A DNA stretch of 64,000 nucleotides from Taenia hydatigena (Eukaryota > Platyhelminthes > Cestoda > Cyclophyllidea > Taeniidae): NCBI GenBank assembly GCA_036345935.2, contig JADWOT020001756.1:18001-82000 (forward strand), in the 5' to 3' direction. Of this stretch, positions 47,970-59,579 are shown piece after piece. Each line of letters begins with the position of its first letter. The first letter of the stretch is position 1. The notes beneath the pieces were generated by a model. The model was not told the origin of the DNA, did no database searches, and was given only the letters and a program-made list of their open reading frames with translations. The position numbers were made by a program, and so were the translations under genes.

Positions 47970-50710
47970 CGGGAGACAATGTACTAAACACGCCTGATGA
48001 CCTCGAAATCTCACACCATACCGTTGTTGATACTGTTAAAGGTATCAAAACCTGACTACTACCTTCGATTGAAAAAAAAAACGAAAAAACAAGCTAAAGT
48101 GGTGTAAGCCTATGATAAGATCTCACTCAACATGTACAACATGCACTGTCCCATGGGAAAGCACTTACCAAGGTACCGTTCTCTTCTCCCTTTCCTCTCG
48201 CCCACCCGCCAGCCCGCCCGCCAGCCTGGCACCCACACACACCGCGCCCAGTCTTCCATGATATTAAGATCCTCCTCCAAGCACACAGCCTGCCTGCTTA
48301 TGCCCTGCGTGAAGGAATAGTCCACACTAAGAAGGAGGAAGAGGAGGGGCAAGGGGACTCTCAATAGCACTCATTGCTCCTCTAATAATCGCCCTAACAC
48401 CACAGCTGTCGCCGACGACAACGACGAGTTCAAAGGCCTTTTGTGTTTAGTCGCAGCGGTATTCCATGGATTGGCTTCCACGTCCACATTCTCCCTTGCC
48501 ATTATTTCCACTGTCGACAACAACGATGCGTGCTATTGTTGGCAGGCAGCCTGACGAGACAGCGTTGCGAACAATGGCAACGACGGCGGCGACGAGGCAG
48601 CCAGTGCTGGTCAGAGGCCCTCTATTACAACAAACAAATACTGTACTTACAAGTTTTGCGTACAAGAATGACACCTAGTACTGCTCACTCAATCTCCATC
48701 CCTGGCACATAACAATGCTCCAGAGGAGGTAAAAATTCCCCTTCACCGTACTTTAAACCTGCACTTAATTGGGCACCATGTAAAGCCAAGTGCTTGGTAA
48801 GTTCTCCTCCTCGCCTTCCCTTCCAGCAAATGAGGCCCCATTCACCACAACATTACTCCCTCCCTATTTAAACAATCCGCCACCTGCCTACCTACTTCAA
48901 TCAATCCCCTCCACCCCATTGTTCGGCACAGCGAACGAAGGCGAAAAAGTGCTGCCACCCAACAAGCGACCAACTCGTCAAATTTTCTTTCGCGAACCTC
49001 ACTCACAAAAAAGGGATCCCTATACACACACACACGTTTACATAACTAAAAACGAGCTCTAGACGACCTTGAAAATATCATTGCGCATAGATTTACATGC
49101 AACGAAAAAACTTAGCAGACGGTAAGACAAGAAATACACTCTTCGAGCTGCAAAATTAAAACACACACACGCACCTGAATTCACAAAAATGATCACCTAG
49201 AGTAGGCTTTAAAAAAGGCTCTGGAACACCTCTCCTTCTGCTTCTCCCCATCTTTCCAGTGTTGGCACAGTCACCAGCGCAACTCATCAACGTGACAATA
49301 GACCCGCTCCCCAACCTATCACTGCTACACTCCTGTTAGTCTGCTGAGCTTGTTGCTTCACAACTATCACAGCAATTTCGTAGCATCCAAAAAGGAAAAA
49401 AAGCAAACAATGGAAGAGTCGATGCGTGAATGTCCAATGCGCTATAAAGCTAATACCTTCTAACATAAAAAATGGTAGGAGAAAAAGCCTTAACAAGCAA
49501 GCGTTTAAATGTGCTACAAAGTACAGTCAGCGTAGTGATGCGAAAACTCCCCACTAGTCACTCCTTCCTCCGCTCCTGCTGCATCTACCTCGCCCAGACG
49601 CCAACTCATACCACCAAAGCTGAACCTACGATTAAGCCATCACTGAGGCCCTCTACACAACACGTTTCGCAAAGACCACATTAACACAAAAAATAAGCGT
49701 GGTCCCCAATTCAATGAGCAGAAGAGCCGCCAAGGATCCCACGCCCTTCGCATATATGTGTGCCCTATCAACAAGGATATCATAGTAACGAAAACAACGC
49801 ACCTTTTACCACGAATACAATGCGAAAGGACATACAAGTAAGTGATAAAAGCATGCTTCTACTCAAAATAAGGGTCCACATCGGATTCATTGCGGAAGAG
49901 AAGGGACAGCAACAACTCATTAACTACAATTAAAGCTTATCTTAGGAAAGTATGGAGCGATAGCTAGGGCGAGATTCGCATTTATTTCCGTCCCACAATG
50001 CCTCCATTCTTCGCAAAAAGAAACAGATTTCTTAACGGCAGGTTTGATGTTTAACACGGCAAATACACAGACTAAGGGAATAGACAATTAGGCATACAAT
50101 GAATGCTCATTAACAAGAATAATGAGTAGGTGCCAAGCACTTGTTAAGGTTAAAACTCTTCTCAACAAAATTACGACTCATTACTCAAAGTCCACAGTCA
50201 TTGAGGAGCAAACTGATTGACGAATCACCAAGACAATCTTAGTTTACCACATAAAGTATTGTACAGCAAACAATGAACGTGATTAGACCTTGCAGCTGGA
50301 AAACGAAACGTCTTAGCATTCACATTATGAAGTCTTCGCTTTTACTCCAGCAAGCAGACGTGTAAAATTCCAATCAACACACAAAGGACCAAATAACGAC
50401 TAGAAAAGCAGAACCGATAAAAAAGTGCCGAATGCTTACCGGATTTCCGACTCGTTTGGGCAAATTAAGTCCCATCAACCGAAAATAACAGCCACAGGAC
50501 CCACACCACTTACGTGCTTCGCGCGCAAATCTAGCCAATCACTTTATTATTTGACCAATGAAACAAATAAACTTCTAATTTATGTGTACCTTATAATAAT
50601 TTAAAGTTTAATGCATACACATGGCTTTTGTTTTCAGCGTAAATGAACACAATACAAGCACCAATAATGCATTTATTAGGCGCAAGTAATAAAATCAGCA
50701 ACAAAAACTT
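47970..50710 (-). repeat. 14-kb palindrome, right arm
   Basis: Reverse complement of the left arm (36,655-40,150); landmarks are given there. The inner edge is near gtgtgagatttcgag (about 48,010) and the outer edge near gttgctgattttattacttgcg (50,685-50,710). The arm carries a (CA)n tract at 49,022-49,034 opposite the (GT)n at 39,074-39,084. Confidence 0.85.
48790..49684 (+). pseudogene. Conserved coding-like blocks in the right arm
   Basis: Right-arm partners of the blocks at 38,430-39,324: a Ser/Pro/Asn-rich frame at 48,790-49,062 and a second at about 49,545-49,684. Between them the frame is interrupted. The same caveats apply; the two arms agree in amino acids more than random drift would require, but I recognise no family. 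Confidence 0.35.
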
Positions 50711-52689
50711 GGTATGACAACGCACTAAACTAACATTGCAAGATTCACGAACTAGTAATGTATGCAATTTGATTAAAGTTACAACACATTTATACAGTGT
50801 AATAAATCTTAAATATCATCGAGTTTGATGTTTGTGGATAAGTTAATTTATGAAGCCTATTACTGCGTACTTCTGCCTGATACTCAGTCAAGTGACCGGC
50901 ACATCAATCGCAATACCACCACACATCCACATACCTTCACTAAGAAAATTAAAAAAGGGAAATTTAATGCTTTTTTTGTTTGAACTACCAGCGTGGTGTG
51001 TGGTTTGCGACATTCTCTTCCTTCTTCATCACAATAAATGCGGCAGATATGTTTTGATTTAATCCTTTGGCCCATTCGCCTGCACTCGTCTACGATTCCT
51101 AGTCCTCATTTATCAACATGCATGTCTACACAAGTGATTAATAATAATCCCTTAAAAGAAATCCCAGCATCCCGCACTCCTCTGTCCATTCATCCATGTA
51201 AACCAGTCAACCCAGCAAACTTCAATCTCTAACGTACTCACTTTGATCTTATAATTCTACACCACCTCGTCAATCTACGCCTTAGTATTCTATCTCTCTA
51301 CGCGATACTTCAGCCAAAGATTATATGATTATATTTCTCACTACCGTGTGTCACTGCATGGGGTCCTGTGACGTTGACGCAAACATCCATAGATAAGGGT
51401 TTTTATTCCCTTAACTTTTCCTCTTTTAGCTAAGCTCAGATAGTCTCCTCCCCAAAACGATCCCATAGCCTTTCCTGACTATTCAATTTGCACTCAGTTT
51501 CAGTTCTTTCATTACAATTGAGAGGAGGAATGACTGTGCAATAGTCAGTCTTAACGTATAGCCAGTTTACAAAATGGTAAGCCAGCAGTTCCTTATGTTT
51601 TAATCAACTCTGCGCTATGCATAGCTGAATTCAGAGGCGTCCAGCATTATCAAGGATTCATGGCCATATGCAGCAAATAATTTTAATCGCACAAGTACCG
51701 TTCCATTTATTCCTTTAGTGGAAAAAGAAGGTTACATTTTGAAATTAAGCAAATGATGATACACGCTATTTGAAGAGCACTAAGTTTTATGCTAGGGATG
51801 AAGGGCACGTGCAATTCCATACCTCAGTTCCATTAAATTGTCATCTAAACAAGCTACTGCGCCTGTGCCTTTCCGATCCGCGAACGGTTTCTCCGCTTGT
51901 TAAAGCACCTCTGGATACAAGCCAGTGTTCTACATATAAGTGTAATTTTTTCGGAAACCATTATGTGGTCCAATTACTGGCGAATATAATAATGATACCT
52001 GCTTAGCTTGCCATTTTAGGGCACAGATAATCGCGTGCTCATTAATGAACAAGCATGCAGCACTGTAAGGCAAGTAAAGTGGAAGAGACTGCTATGAATT
52101 GGGAAAGTGAAAACAACCTAGTAAGCCTCTGCACTTTTGCCTCATTCTTGCGTAGGATTTTGGAGATATTTAATTGGGAGTTTTTAGGGAACACTGACTC
52201 AGGTCGGAGTCATTGACAAGGAAGTGAGCAATCAGATGGGGTGTTTGATTGAAGTTGACTAACGAATAAATGGCCAACGCTAATCAAAGTGAATGCAGCA
52301 AGGTGTAGAATGTTTGCCGACTCGTACGCAAATGCTTGAACTTACAGTGCTACCATGAAAGTGATAGCAGGTGAGGTCGATGAAGTTGACAACGAGGTGA
52401 GATTCGGATCGACAAGGAAAGGGAGGAGAGTGCATGGGTAGGGGCTGGAGAAGCCATTTACTATATCACACATCATTTTAACATTCCTTTAATCACAATA
52501 TGACATCAGGCAACTAGACAGAATTTCACTCAATTCCAATTTTGAAACCTTATTTGGGCTAGAATTCCTGTTTAAGTCCTAGTTTACGTGACAGACACCA
52601 GATCTCCCTCACCCCATTACAGGTAAAACAGCGGCCTGAGATGAGAAAGCTTGTATTCACTTAAATATGAACACGGTGAACGAACCAGT
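50711..52689. other. No supported gene
   Basis: AT-rich DNA between the two palindromes. The longest frame is 78 codons with no motif. No repeat partner seen. Confidence 0.45.
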
Positions 52690-54090
52690 TTACAAAGCCG
52701 AGCATTTCGCATAGTGTCGCAGACAACTAAATGCCAGCCTCCTGCATCCGCCTCCAAATTACATCTTGGCACACCCATTCCAATATGTCCCTGCGATTTG
52801 TGATGTCTCCATCACTATCTTTGACGTGCCATATTCGCCAGTTCATAGGCGCAGACAATAGAGGGGAGTTATTGACGAAGCCGAGTTTCTTCGCATACTC
52901 CATGAAGAGGTTCATTCCACTTTCCTCCTTGTTCCTCACATCGTCTATAATTACAATTCCAAATGTGTGCTTGGGCGACAAGGTCCTAAATATGGCTAGT
53001 AGTTCGGTAATGATTGTTAAGCCACACCTTGGAAACAGTGAAAGCTCAAGTACATAAAGAACGCAGTGGAACGTGGCAAATTTTGCCTCTCTCAGGAATT
53101 GCTCGTACAATTCTCTACAAAGCACTGCACGATTAAGATCCGGAGAAAGATAAAAACGATGAGTCTGAGCGTGCACTGATGTGGGACGGGTGGAATTTAC
53201 TATGTTGAGAAATACGATGTTGTAGAGATGCAATGGACGCACTGGATAAATGACTCAGCCCCGCTTTGCCAAGATGGAAATGTATATAAGGCAACGGACT
53301 GTTCCATACGCACCGTAAGGAGCTCGAATTCGTGAGAACTGAAGGTCAAATTGCATTTGATTAAAGTGCTGCTCAACGGCTTTGCAAATGTCTGCAGTGC
53401 GTGGAGGTGACTCGTCTGAATACAATGTGGTGTAGACTCGTCTGTCAATCCACTTCCACTTGCTGATGTATGAGTAGGGCGTTTGTGGGAAGAGAATCCA
53501 CTCCCAGCTCGGAATCGCTGTGCAAACATTCACTATGTCAACGACGCCAAGGTATTTGCACAGCATTTCAACCAAATCTCGACGGAGGTCCGTGATCTCC
53601 TTATTTTGGCATTTCGCCTGAAAGATGTAAGTGGTGATTAACTGACAACTAATAATATTCAAAACAGAATGAGAATGAACTACCAAATGCATCATGCTTG
53701 ATGATATAAAAAATCAGAAGTCACCTAGACCGTAGTTTGCGGCTAAACTGAGAGAATAGTAGTTTTCGATAGTCGGGTAGACTCAACTTACTTCCAGCTC
53801 CATGTCGTGATTTGTGACGGGCGCTCTGAAGCTCTCGCGGCGTGAGTGAAGTAGGACTGCGAGATGGACCTCAAATCATCTTCACCACTGGGAAGCGAGA
53901 CCTAATCAACCTTGAGTGCCATTTAAGTGCGGTTCGAACCGTGATTACATTAACCAGTGGATGTTGAACCACTCTTCCTCATCATGTGAAATACAGTTAG
54001 ATTTCCTCAAATCGTTTTATGTGTTAAAGGCTAGGGACAGTTTGAGTAAAAAGCTTTATTAGCTCATAATTAGGCGTATCCAGATAAGTG
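52690..54090 (-). repeat. 8.2-kb palindrome, left arm
   Basis: Reverse complement of about 59,580-60,935. Homology covers the whole gene described below, its intron borders, about 280 bp upstream of the ATG (caaggttga-ta--tctcgc, gaagatgattt-cg, ggatacgcctaattatgag) and at least 35 bp past the stop (cgacact-tg-aaatgct-ggctttgt). Confidence 0.85.
52727..53803 (-). pseudogene. F-box-like / degenerate Arf-like protein, - copy (one nonsense codon)
   Basis: Exon 1 (53,803-53,792) encodes MELE and ends at |gtaagt; a 174-bp intron ends at ttacatctttcag| (53,618). Exon 2 runs to TAG at 52,727-52,729. The N-terminal RRDLVEMLCKYLGVVDIVN followed by VCTAIPSWEW has the spacing of an F-box (L..L...L...D......W), the Skp1-binding motif of ubiquitin-ligase adaptors. 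The second half resembles the last two thirds of an Arf GTPase: FHCVLYVLELSLF (strand 4), HTFGIVIIDDVRNKEE where Arf has NKQD, WRIWHV, then DILEWVCQDVIWRRMQ as the closing helix. The P-loop position reads APYGAYGTVRCLIY without GKT. A single TGA (53,255-53,257) breaks the frame; the + paralogue has GGAAC there. Unless read through, this copy gives about 119 residues. Confidence 0.75.
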
Positions 54091-56349
54091 GCCGGCAGCA
54101 AAATGTGGTGTGCGGGAAGATATTTATCTTAACTGTGATTTGAACTGATAGGCTGTTGACAAATATAAAGGCTGGTTTTCTTGGTCATTGGTGATCCTTG
54201 ATAGAGTTCACAGTTTAACCGAATCCCGCATTGGAAGAGTATTACAGTCCTACATCTAGCCATGATTGCGCTGAATGTTTTGCAAAATTTTAGGTCTGTG
54301 AATTAATTGTCCAAACTGGGAAAGACTCTAGCCAGGTTTGTATTGCCACGGAAGGTGGGTGACTTTGACTTCAAGTATCTCCCTAATCGCATAGAAACTT
54401 AGAGAAAGGCACAAACGCCCCGCATGTACTTTCTTTCGTCGCTGATTGCGTTGTAATGGGCGACGTTGAACGTTGACCGAGAAAATAAAAAAGGGAGAGA
54501 TTGTGCAGCAATTGTTTGTTTGCGTGACCACAAAAATGACCATAAACCCTACTTAGCGGTGCACTGTTGCGCCACCAGACTCTTAAATTGATTTAGAATT
54601 CCGTCCGAGAGCCTAGTAATGCACCATTTTACCCTAAAATGGCCTTCAGTTCTGTCCAGGAGTTCATTTTTATCTCAGTCGACTGCCACAATAGCCCTGA
54701 ACTTTTTGCAGGAGTCTGTTGCGACGCATATTTACGCTCTTAATGTTATTACATCATTTTAAGGCTCTATTGAAACGCTGTTTGTCTTATAAAATCATAT
54801 TAATTTTTGTCCATATCTTCGTCACTAAGCCAATTACTGTATAAGTGAAACATGAGCCCTGTGCAGAGCCTATTTTGTGCGTCATTCGACCACGAAATGA
54901 CCTCGAACCGAGACTTTTGGTTCACTATTTTGGGATCAGCCTTCAATACTGACCTTGAACTCTGTCTCGGAAATCAGCATTGCATAATTTGACTCCCAAA
55001 GCTGCCTTAATCTGTGTCCATTTTTTCATTTTTAATTCATCTGACAGGGGTCTTATTTCCGTCATTTATCTCACAAAATGCCGTTTAGCCATGCCCTAGC
55101 ATTCACTATTGCGGCATCAGTTCTCAAATAGGAACTGGAAGTCTGTCCAGGGAAAATCATCGTGTCATTCGACCTGCATTGCTTGTTTGGCTCTAGATTT
55201 AGGCTGAGCGAACTTAGTTTGCCATATTGCCTCTAATGAGCTGGCTAACTACTAGGCCGCACTAACAGATACAATTTCTTCCTTTTGCAAAATATAAATT
55301 CTGATTAAGTGTTATGGCGTTAGAGATGCCAAAGTCTTCGCATTAGCGCAAGTATGGTAAATTTCACTTCATGTGCTGCACCGTCCTGTTCAACCCAAAC
55401 CTCTAAGAGCCATTTTGATTGAGCGAACAGTCCTCTTAACAAAGCTTATAGGTCTCTACATCGGCATTGGTTACATAAAAATACGACAACTGACAAGTGG
55501 TCAGCTGCCAATCCTTCATGTGTTTTCAACTAAGCAATAACGAGATCTTCAGTTCTACATTCGTGTATCTGGTGAACAATGCATGTTGAGGCCGTGAAGC
55601 AGGTAGATGTTTTAGGATGTAATTGCCGGAAGGTCCAAGACTGCTTAAAAACTATTGCATTGCTAAGATGATTTATTGCCGACGCACACCCGTATTCAGC
55701 ATAGTAGTGCAAGGGTAACTGAAGTTATATTGTTGCCGCTGGTAAGAGAGTTCAGCCTGTTAATTTACCGCTAATGCTCTCTTCTACAGCGCCGAGTTTC
55801 AATAGCATCACCTTGTCTTGTAACAAGATAATTAATACGTGGGCGTCTTTTGAAGCCAGTTAATGGAGCCACATGAAGCATTTTGGTCTAAAACGCAAAT
55901 TGTCTTAAATCAAAACTAAACAGCTCGATTGCCTTGCGATTAGCCCATTATCAGAGTCAGTGATAGTTAACTTAATTCACACGCTCTAAAGGTTTGTCAC
56001 GTCATCACTAATAGGTAAACAAGGCTTGTGTAAATGGTCTTGCATGCTGTAAAGTTGGCGCATGTGTGTACCATTCCTCCGAGCTTGTAATATTTAGAGT
56101 CGGTGCAGAGTTGTAGCGAATTATTGAAAGACAAAAACAATTCAAAGTGCAGGGTCGGACAATGAGCAACTAACCATTTAGCTTAAGTAACCATTAACTT
56201 GAATTTCCTTTAATAACTGTAAAGTGCTTAATGGTTGGAATCTTGGTCACACTAACCTCCTTCCCTCCCCTTTATCTCCTTCAAAATGGTCATTATCCCG
56301 CTTATAAAGACCATTCACAAAATCCTCAAAATGATTACATGCAGCCGAC
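54091..56349. other. No supported gene
   Basis: Spacer of the second palindrome. Frames are under 75 codons. Near 54,590-55,190 the stretch repeats short themes (gaatt-cgtccgagagcctagtaatg, gttctgtccaggag) at intervals of about 200-300 bp, perhaps an old tandem array, but too eroded to define. Confidence 0.4.
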
Positions 56350-56826
56350 TCAGTATCCTGGAGGCCGATGTATCACATCAGAGGCGATAGAATTTATTAC
56401 AGTCATAAGACACTTTGATCGACATAGTGGATAGCGCCTACAACGACACTTCTTTGCAGAATTTAACACGTATAGCATGGAGCGGAATCGGTAAGTAGAG
56501 GAAGTCTCGAGAAGCATATTGTTAATTGCTTTATCCGAATAAATAATTGATGCTAGCGAATCCGCTGCAGAGAATATATTTTTATGCGTACCCATCAGCG
56601 AGATGAGATATCCATCACCATGTATGATGTGTTCCAGTGGGCCGCGTCGTGAATCGCCACTGCCAATACTGAGTCGAAGTTGAGTGCTTGTGTGAGACGC
56701 AATGACCTTAAGACGGGCTCGAAAAGGTCTCATTAGCCTCACAGAAGAAAAAATAAAGCTTTCTCGATGGGAATATTGTTGACTGTCTGGCGCAGCCTTG
56801 CGATGATCAGGTCGAATCTGAGGCAC
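56350..56826 (-). other. Possible exon, mirrored partner of 58.4 kb
   Basis: A 158-codon minus-strand frame whose middle part reads HIIHGDGYLISLMG, then about 35 residues later TSSTYRFRS. The + strand frame at 58,418-58,651 reads VCADGDLVIIPKW and, at nearly the same distance, PPLIYRLRS. The underlying bases share ttaccgatt. The two lie on opposite strands between the mirrored F-box-like genes, so they may be a second, older gene pair of the same palindrome. No family recognised and no firm splice sites. Confidence 0.25.
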
Positions 56827-58399
56827 AGCATTGTTAGAGGTACAAGTTAAGGTTTCGATTTTACCCTGCCAAATCCTAAGCTGGGCAAAGGAGCCGATTT
56901 GCCAAAGGTGCTAATCTCATTAACTACTTAGAGTCAAATTCGGTGGATTACATGAAGGTCTTCATAAAATCGCAAAAACGCAACGGTGGGTTTGTAGGCT
57001 GGAGTAGTCCATTGGATTTAAATCCTTTCAGCTCAAATCTTACTGCAGGGATCGGCGTGCGTTGGAGGACATTATGGTCTGTAAGACCTTCTAGCTACCC
57101 TTGTTATTGATCCTTAATGGAGCGAATTTAGTTAGACAGGGGATATTCAGGCCAAAAAGCGAAGCTGGAATCCAGATAAGTACAGAATGCGACACGGATT
57201 TACAATGGACTGCATCCCACTGCTGCCGAATCAAAAGATATTTGCCTTAAACAGCGTAACTCTCGTCTAGTAAGCAGACATTACGCCAAGCTGGATAAGT
57301 TCATTCAAAATAAACTGTCATTTTAGCGATCAAATAGGAGCTTATATGAGGACTGCTTTGTTCTGAAATGCTAACCCTCACATAACAAGTTCGGGTCGAA
57401 TGAAGGTGTGAGATAAGTCTCCTATATCTAGGGTAGATGCTTGAGACGAAGAGTAGCGACATTGAATCACTTACAAGACGCATCAAGTTCGCTGTATCAA
57501 GAGCATCCATCGATCCCCAAATCCACCATGATCCAGAAAACCGAAGATAAATAGGAGCATACAGCTCTTCGCATGCGCTTAATTTATGAAATGGGGCTGC
57601 TATGCTAACTAATTTGTGGTACAAATTGCATCCAATTTCAAGCAGTCTGCATGACTCACATCATCGTCGGTTCGTTAAATGGTCCATTAAACAAATCACA
57701 CGTCAAAGGCTCTACTTCATCCTTAGAAGGTCACATCAAGTCTGAATCTCCTTTATCGGTCTCAACATTAAATGAGTTCGCGTAGCTTGAACAGTGCTGG
57801 CCCTGTCCCTGCACCTATTCTAAGACAATTAATCTGCTTGTTTAAGTGCAATTTAGTAATTATGATAAGAATATCGGAAATGGGCAAGTGACTTGTGGTG
57901 AGACATCTCTACCACACAATATTGCATGCCGAACCACAGCAAAAGGACCCCCTTCCGTGCATGGATGATCCGAGGTCCCATGCTAACGAGGTCACACAGG
58001 GACTTTCCCTTCAGCTAGACGCCAGGATGTCCAGTGTACCTTATTATACAAGGAGTTTGTTGCGACGAGTAAGTAGCTGCAGATTTTAGATCAATCTATG
58101 CAATTACACGGCGTAATGCCTTGAGATATGGCTCCGTCTTGGGTGCAAAACTGCCCATTCCCGAAGTCACAGTTAAAATAACTTTGAGATCATGAGCTCA
58201 ATTCGCTCAGTTTTAAGACAGTCTCCATTGAGAAGAAGATTGGAAAAGGAAAATATGCGGTAACGAATAAAATCGCTTCCCTACATTCGTTGGCTTATCG
58301 CTGATTTTTTGCTACAAAAGCGTTGAAAACGACGATTTTTTTAGCAAACAAGAAAAGAGGCATTTAATTTATCAGATTATCGTCCTCTCGTTATATTCA
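56827..58399. other. No supported gene
   Basis: Centre of the second palindrome. A 107-codon minus frame at 57,301-57,624 shows no domain. Confidence 0.4.
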
Positions 58400-58651
58400 G
58401 TTAGAGGAGCAGAAGTTGTGGCTGTTTGTGCTGATGGTGACTTGGTGATCATACCCAAGTGGTCCCTCTGCCATGATTATCGAATGTACGTGAGCGTGTC
58501 CAAAATGGCAATCGCAGGTGATGTAACAGACGTGAAGCAAGAATTAATACCGCCCTTGATTTACCGATTAAGATCGGCTAGAAAACACCGATTTAGGTTG
58601 TTGCTTCCGGATTATAAGATAGGGATAAAGGAAGAGTCATTACACTCCTAG
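58400..58651 (+). other. Possible exon, mirrored partner of 56.5 kb
   Basis: Open frame reading VCADGDLVIIPKWSLCHDYR through PPLIYRLRSARKHRFR to a stop at 58,649-58,651. See the minus-strand entry at 56,350-56,826 for the comparison. It is followed by an ordinary stop, with no recognised donor, so it could be a last exon or chance. Confidence 0.25.
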
Positions 58652-59579
58652 AATGCCAATTCGCGTAAAGAGAAGGTTGAAGTAAACTGAAGATAATCCT
58701 TCCGGCTGCATGCAGAGGACCAAAGATAGCCTAGATTGGTGACTGTCACTTTTACCAAGAACCGAATCAACAGCAGTCTTTTGAGGTAGCCTGGAGTGGT
58801 AAGAATCACTTTGACTCCAGCCGTCTTTATTATGATTGAAGTAATTTTAATTCATTTAGAGGTGCAACAGCACCCTGCAAATTGCTCTACTCTTCAGGCT
58901 AGTTCAAATAAATGCTTCGAATTTAACTAGCACATACAAAAGCACTTCATTCAGCCCTTGATTAATAATTTATTATGGTACAAAATCGGCACATCTTACA
59001 CAGGCTCCGGGCATATTATTAAAGTTGGCTTGACGCAATTATTTTAGGTCTCTTAGGCGCCTGCAGCGTACACGAACTTTATAGCGAAGTCCAGAGGTAG
59101 CAGAAGCATGAACAATGTTGAAAATAACTCCATTAGACCCACTTGGTATGGTTTAGTCATTGTTGTGCGGTGACAACTTTGCCGCTGTTTGTGGGTGAGA
59201 CCTCACTACGAATTGGGTAGCATTTAAGCAGTATAGTGATTGATTCATACCTAAACCTAATATGGAAATTGTTTCAAGGCATAAACTTTAGTCAAAGTCG
59301 AAAAGTTAAATAAAATCATAAGGTATTTGTCTACGGCTCTGCGTGAATTCACAGGTGCAAAGCATGTTGATTAAAAATCCTGCTGCCCCAGAACAGGCGA
59401 CATACAACCCTATTACTTTGCAAGGCTCCAGTGGTCATCACCTTAAAAGAATTAGTCCGATTTGTAGTTCACCGGCCCTACTATGTACAGAATCACTTTT
59501 GATTCTCAGGACATGGGCTCGAAACACAGGTGAAATAAGTGTCCCCTCCCACAACACGTTCATTCGCTAGCTGCCAATG
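58652..59579. other. No supported gene
   Basis: Upstream spacer of the + F-box-like copy. A 75-codon + frame at 59,343-59,570 shows no motif. Confidence 0.4.

Noticed and set aside
47990..48015. ctgatga...gaaa words resembling a hammerhead ribozyme core
   Set aside because: Only four bases lie between CTGATGA and GAAA, too short for stem II, and no flanking stems I and III pair. The mirrored left-arm position does not keep the core.
53925..53945. cggttcgaaccg as a tRNA T-arm / B-box
   Set aside because: It is simply a 12-base palindrome; no A-box or acceptor stem lies at tRNA distance, and the homologous right-arm copy lacks it.
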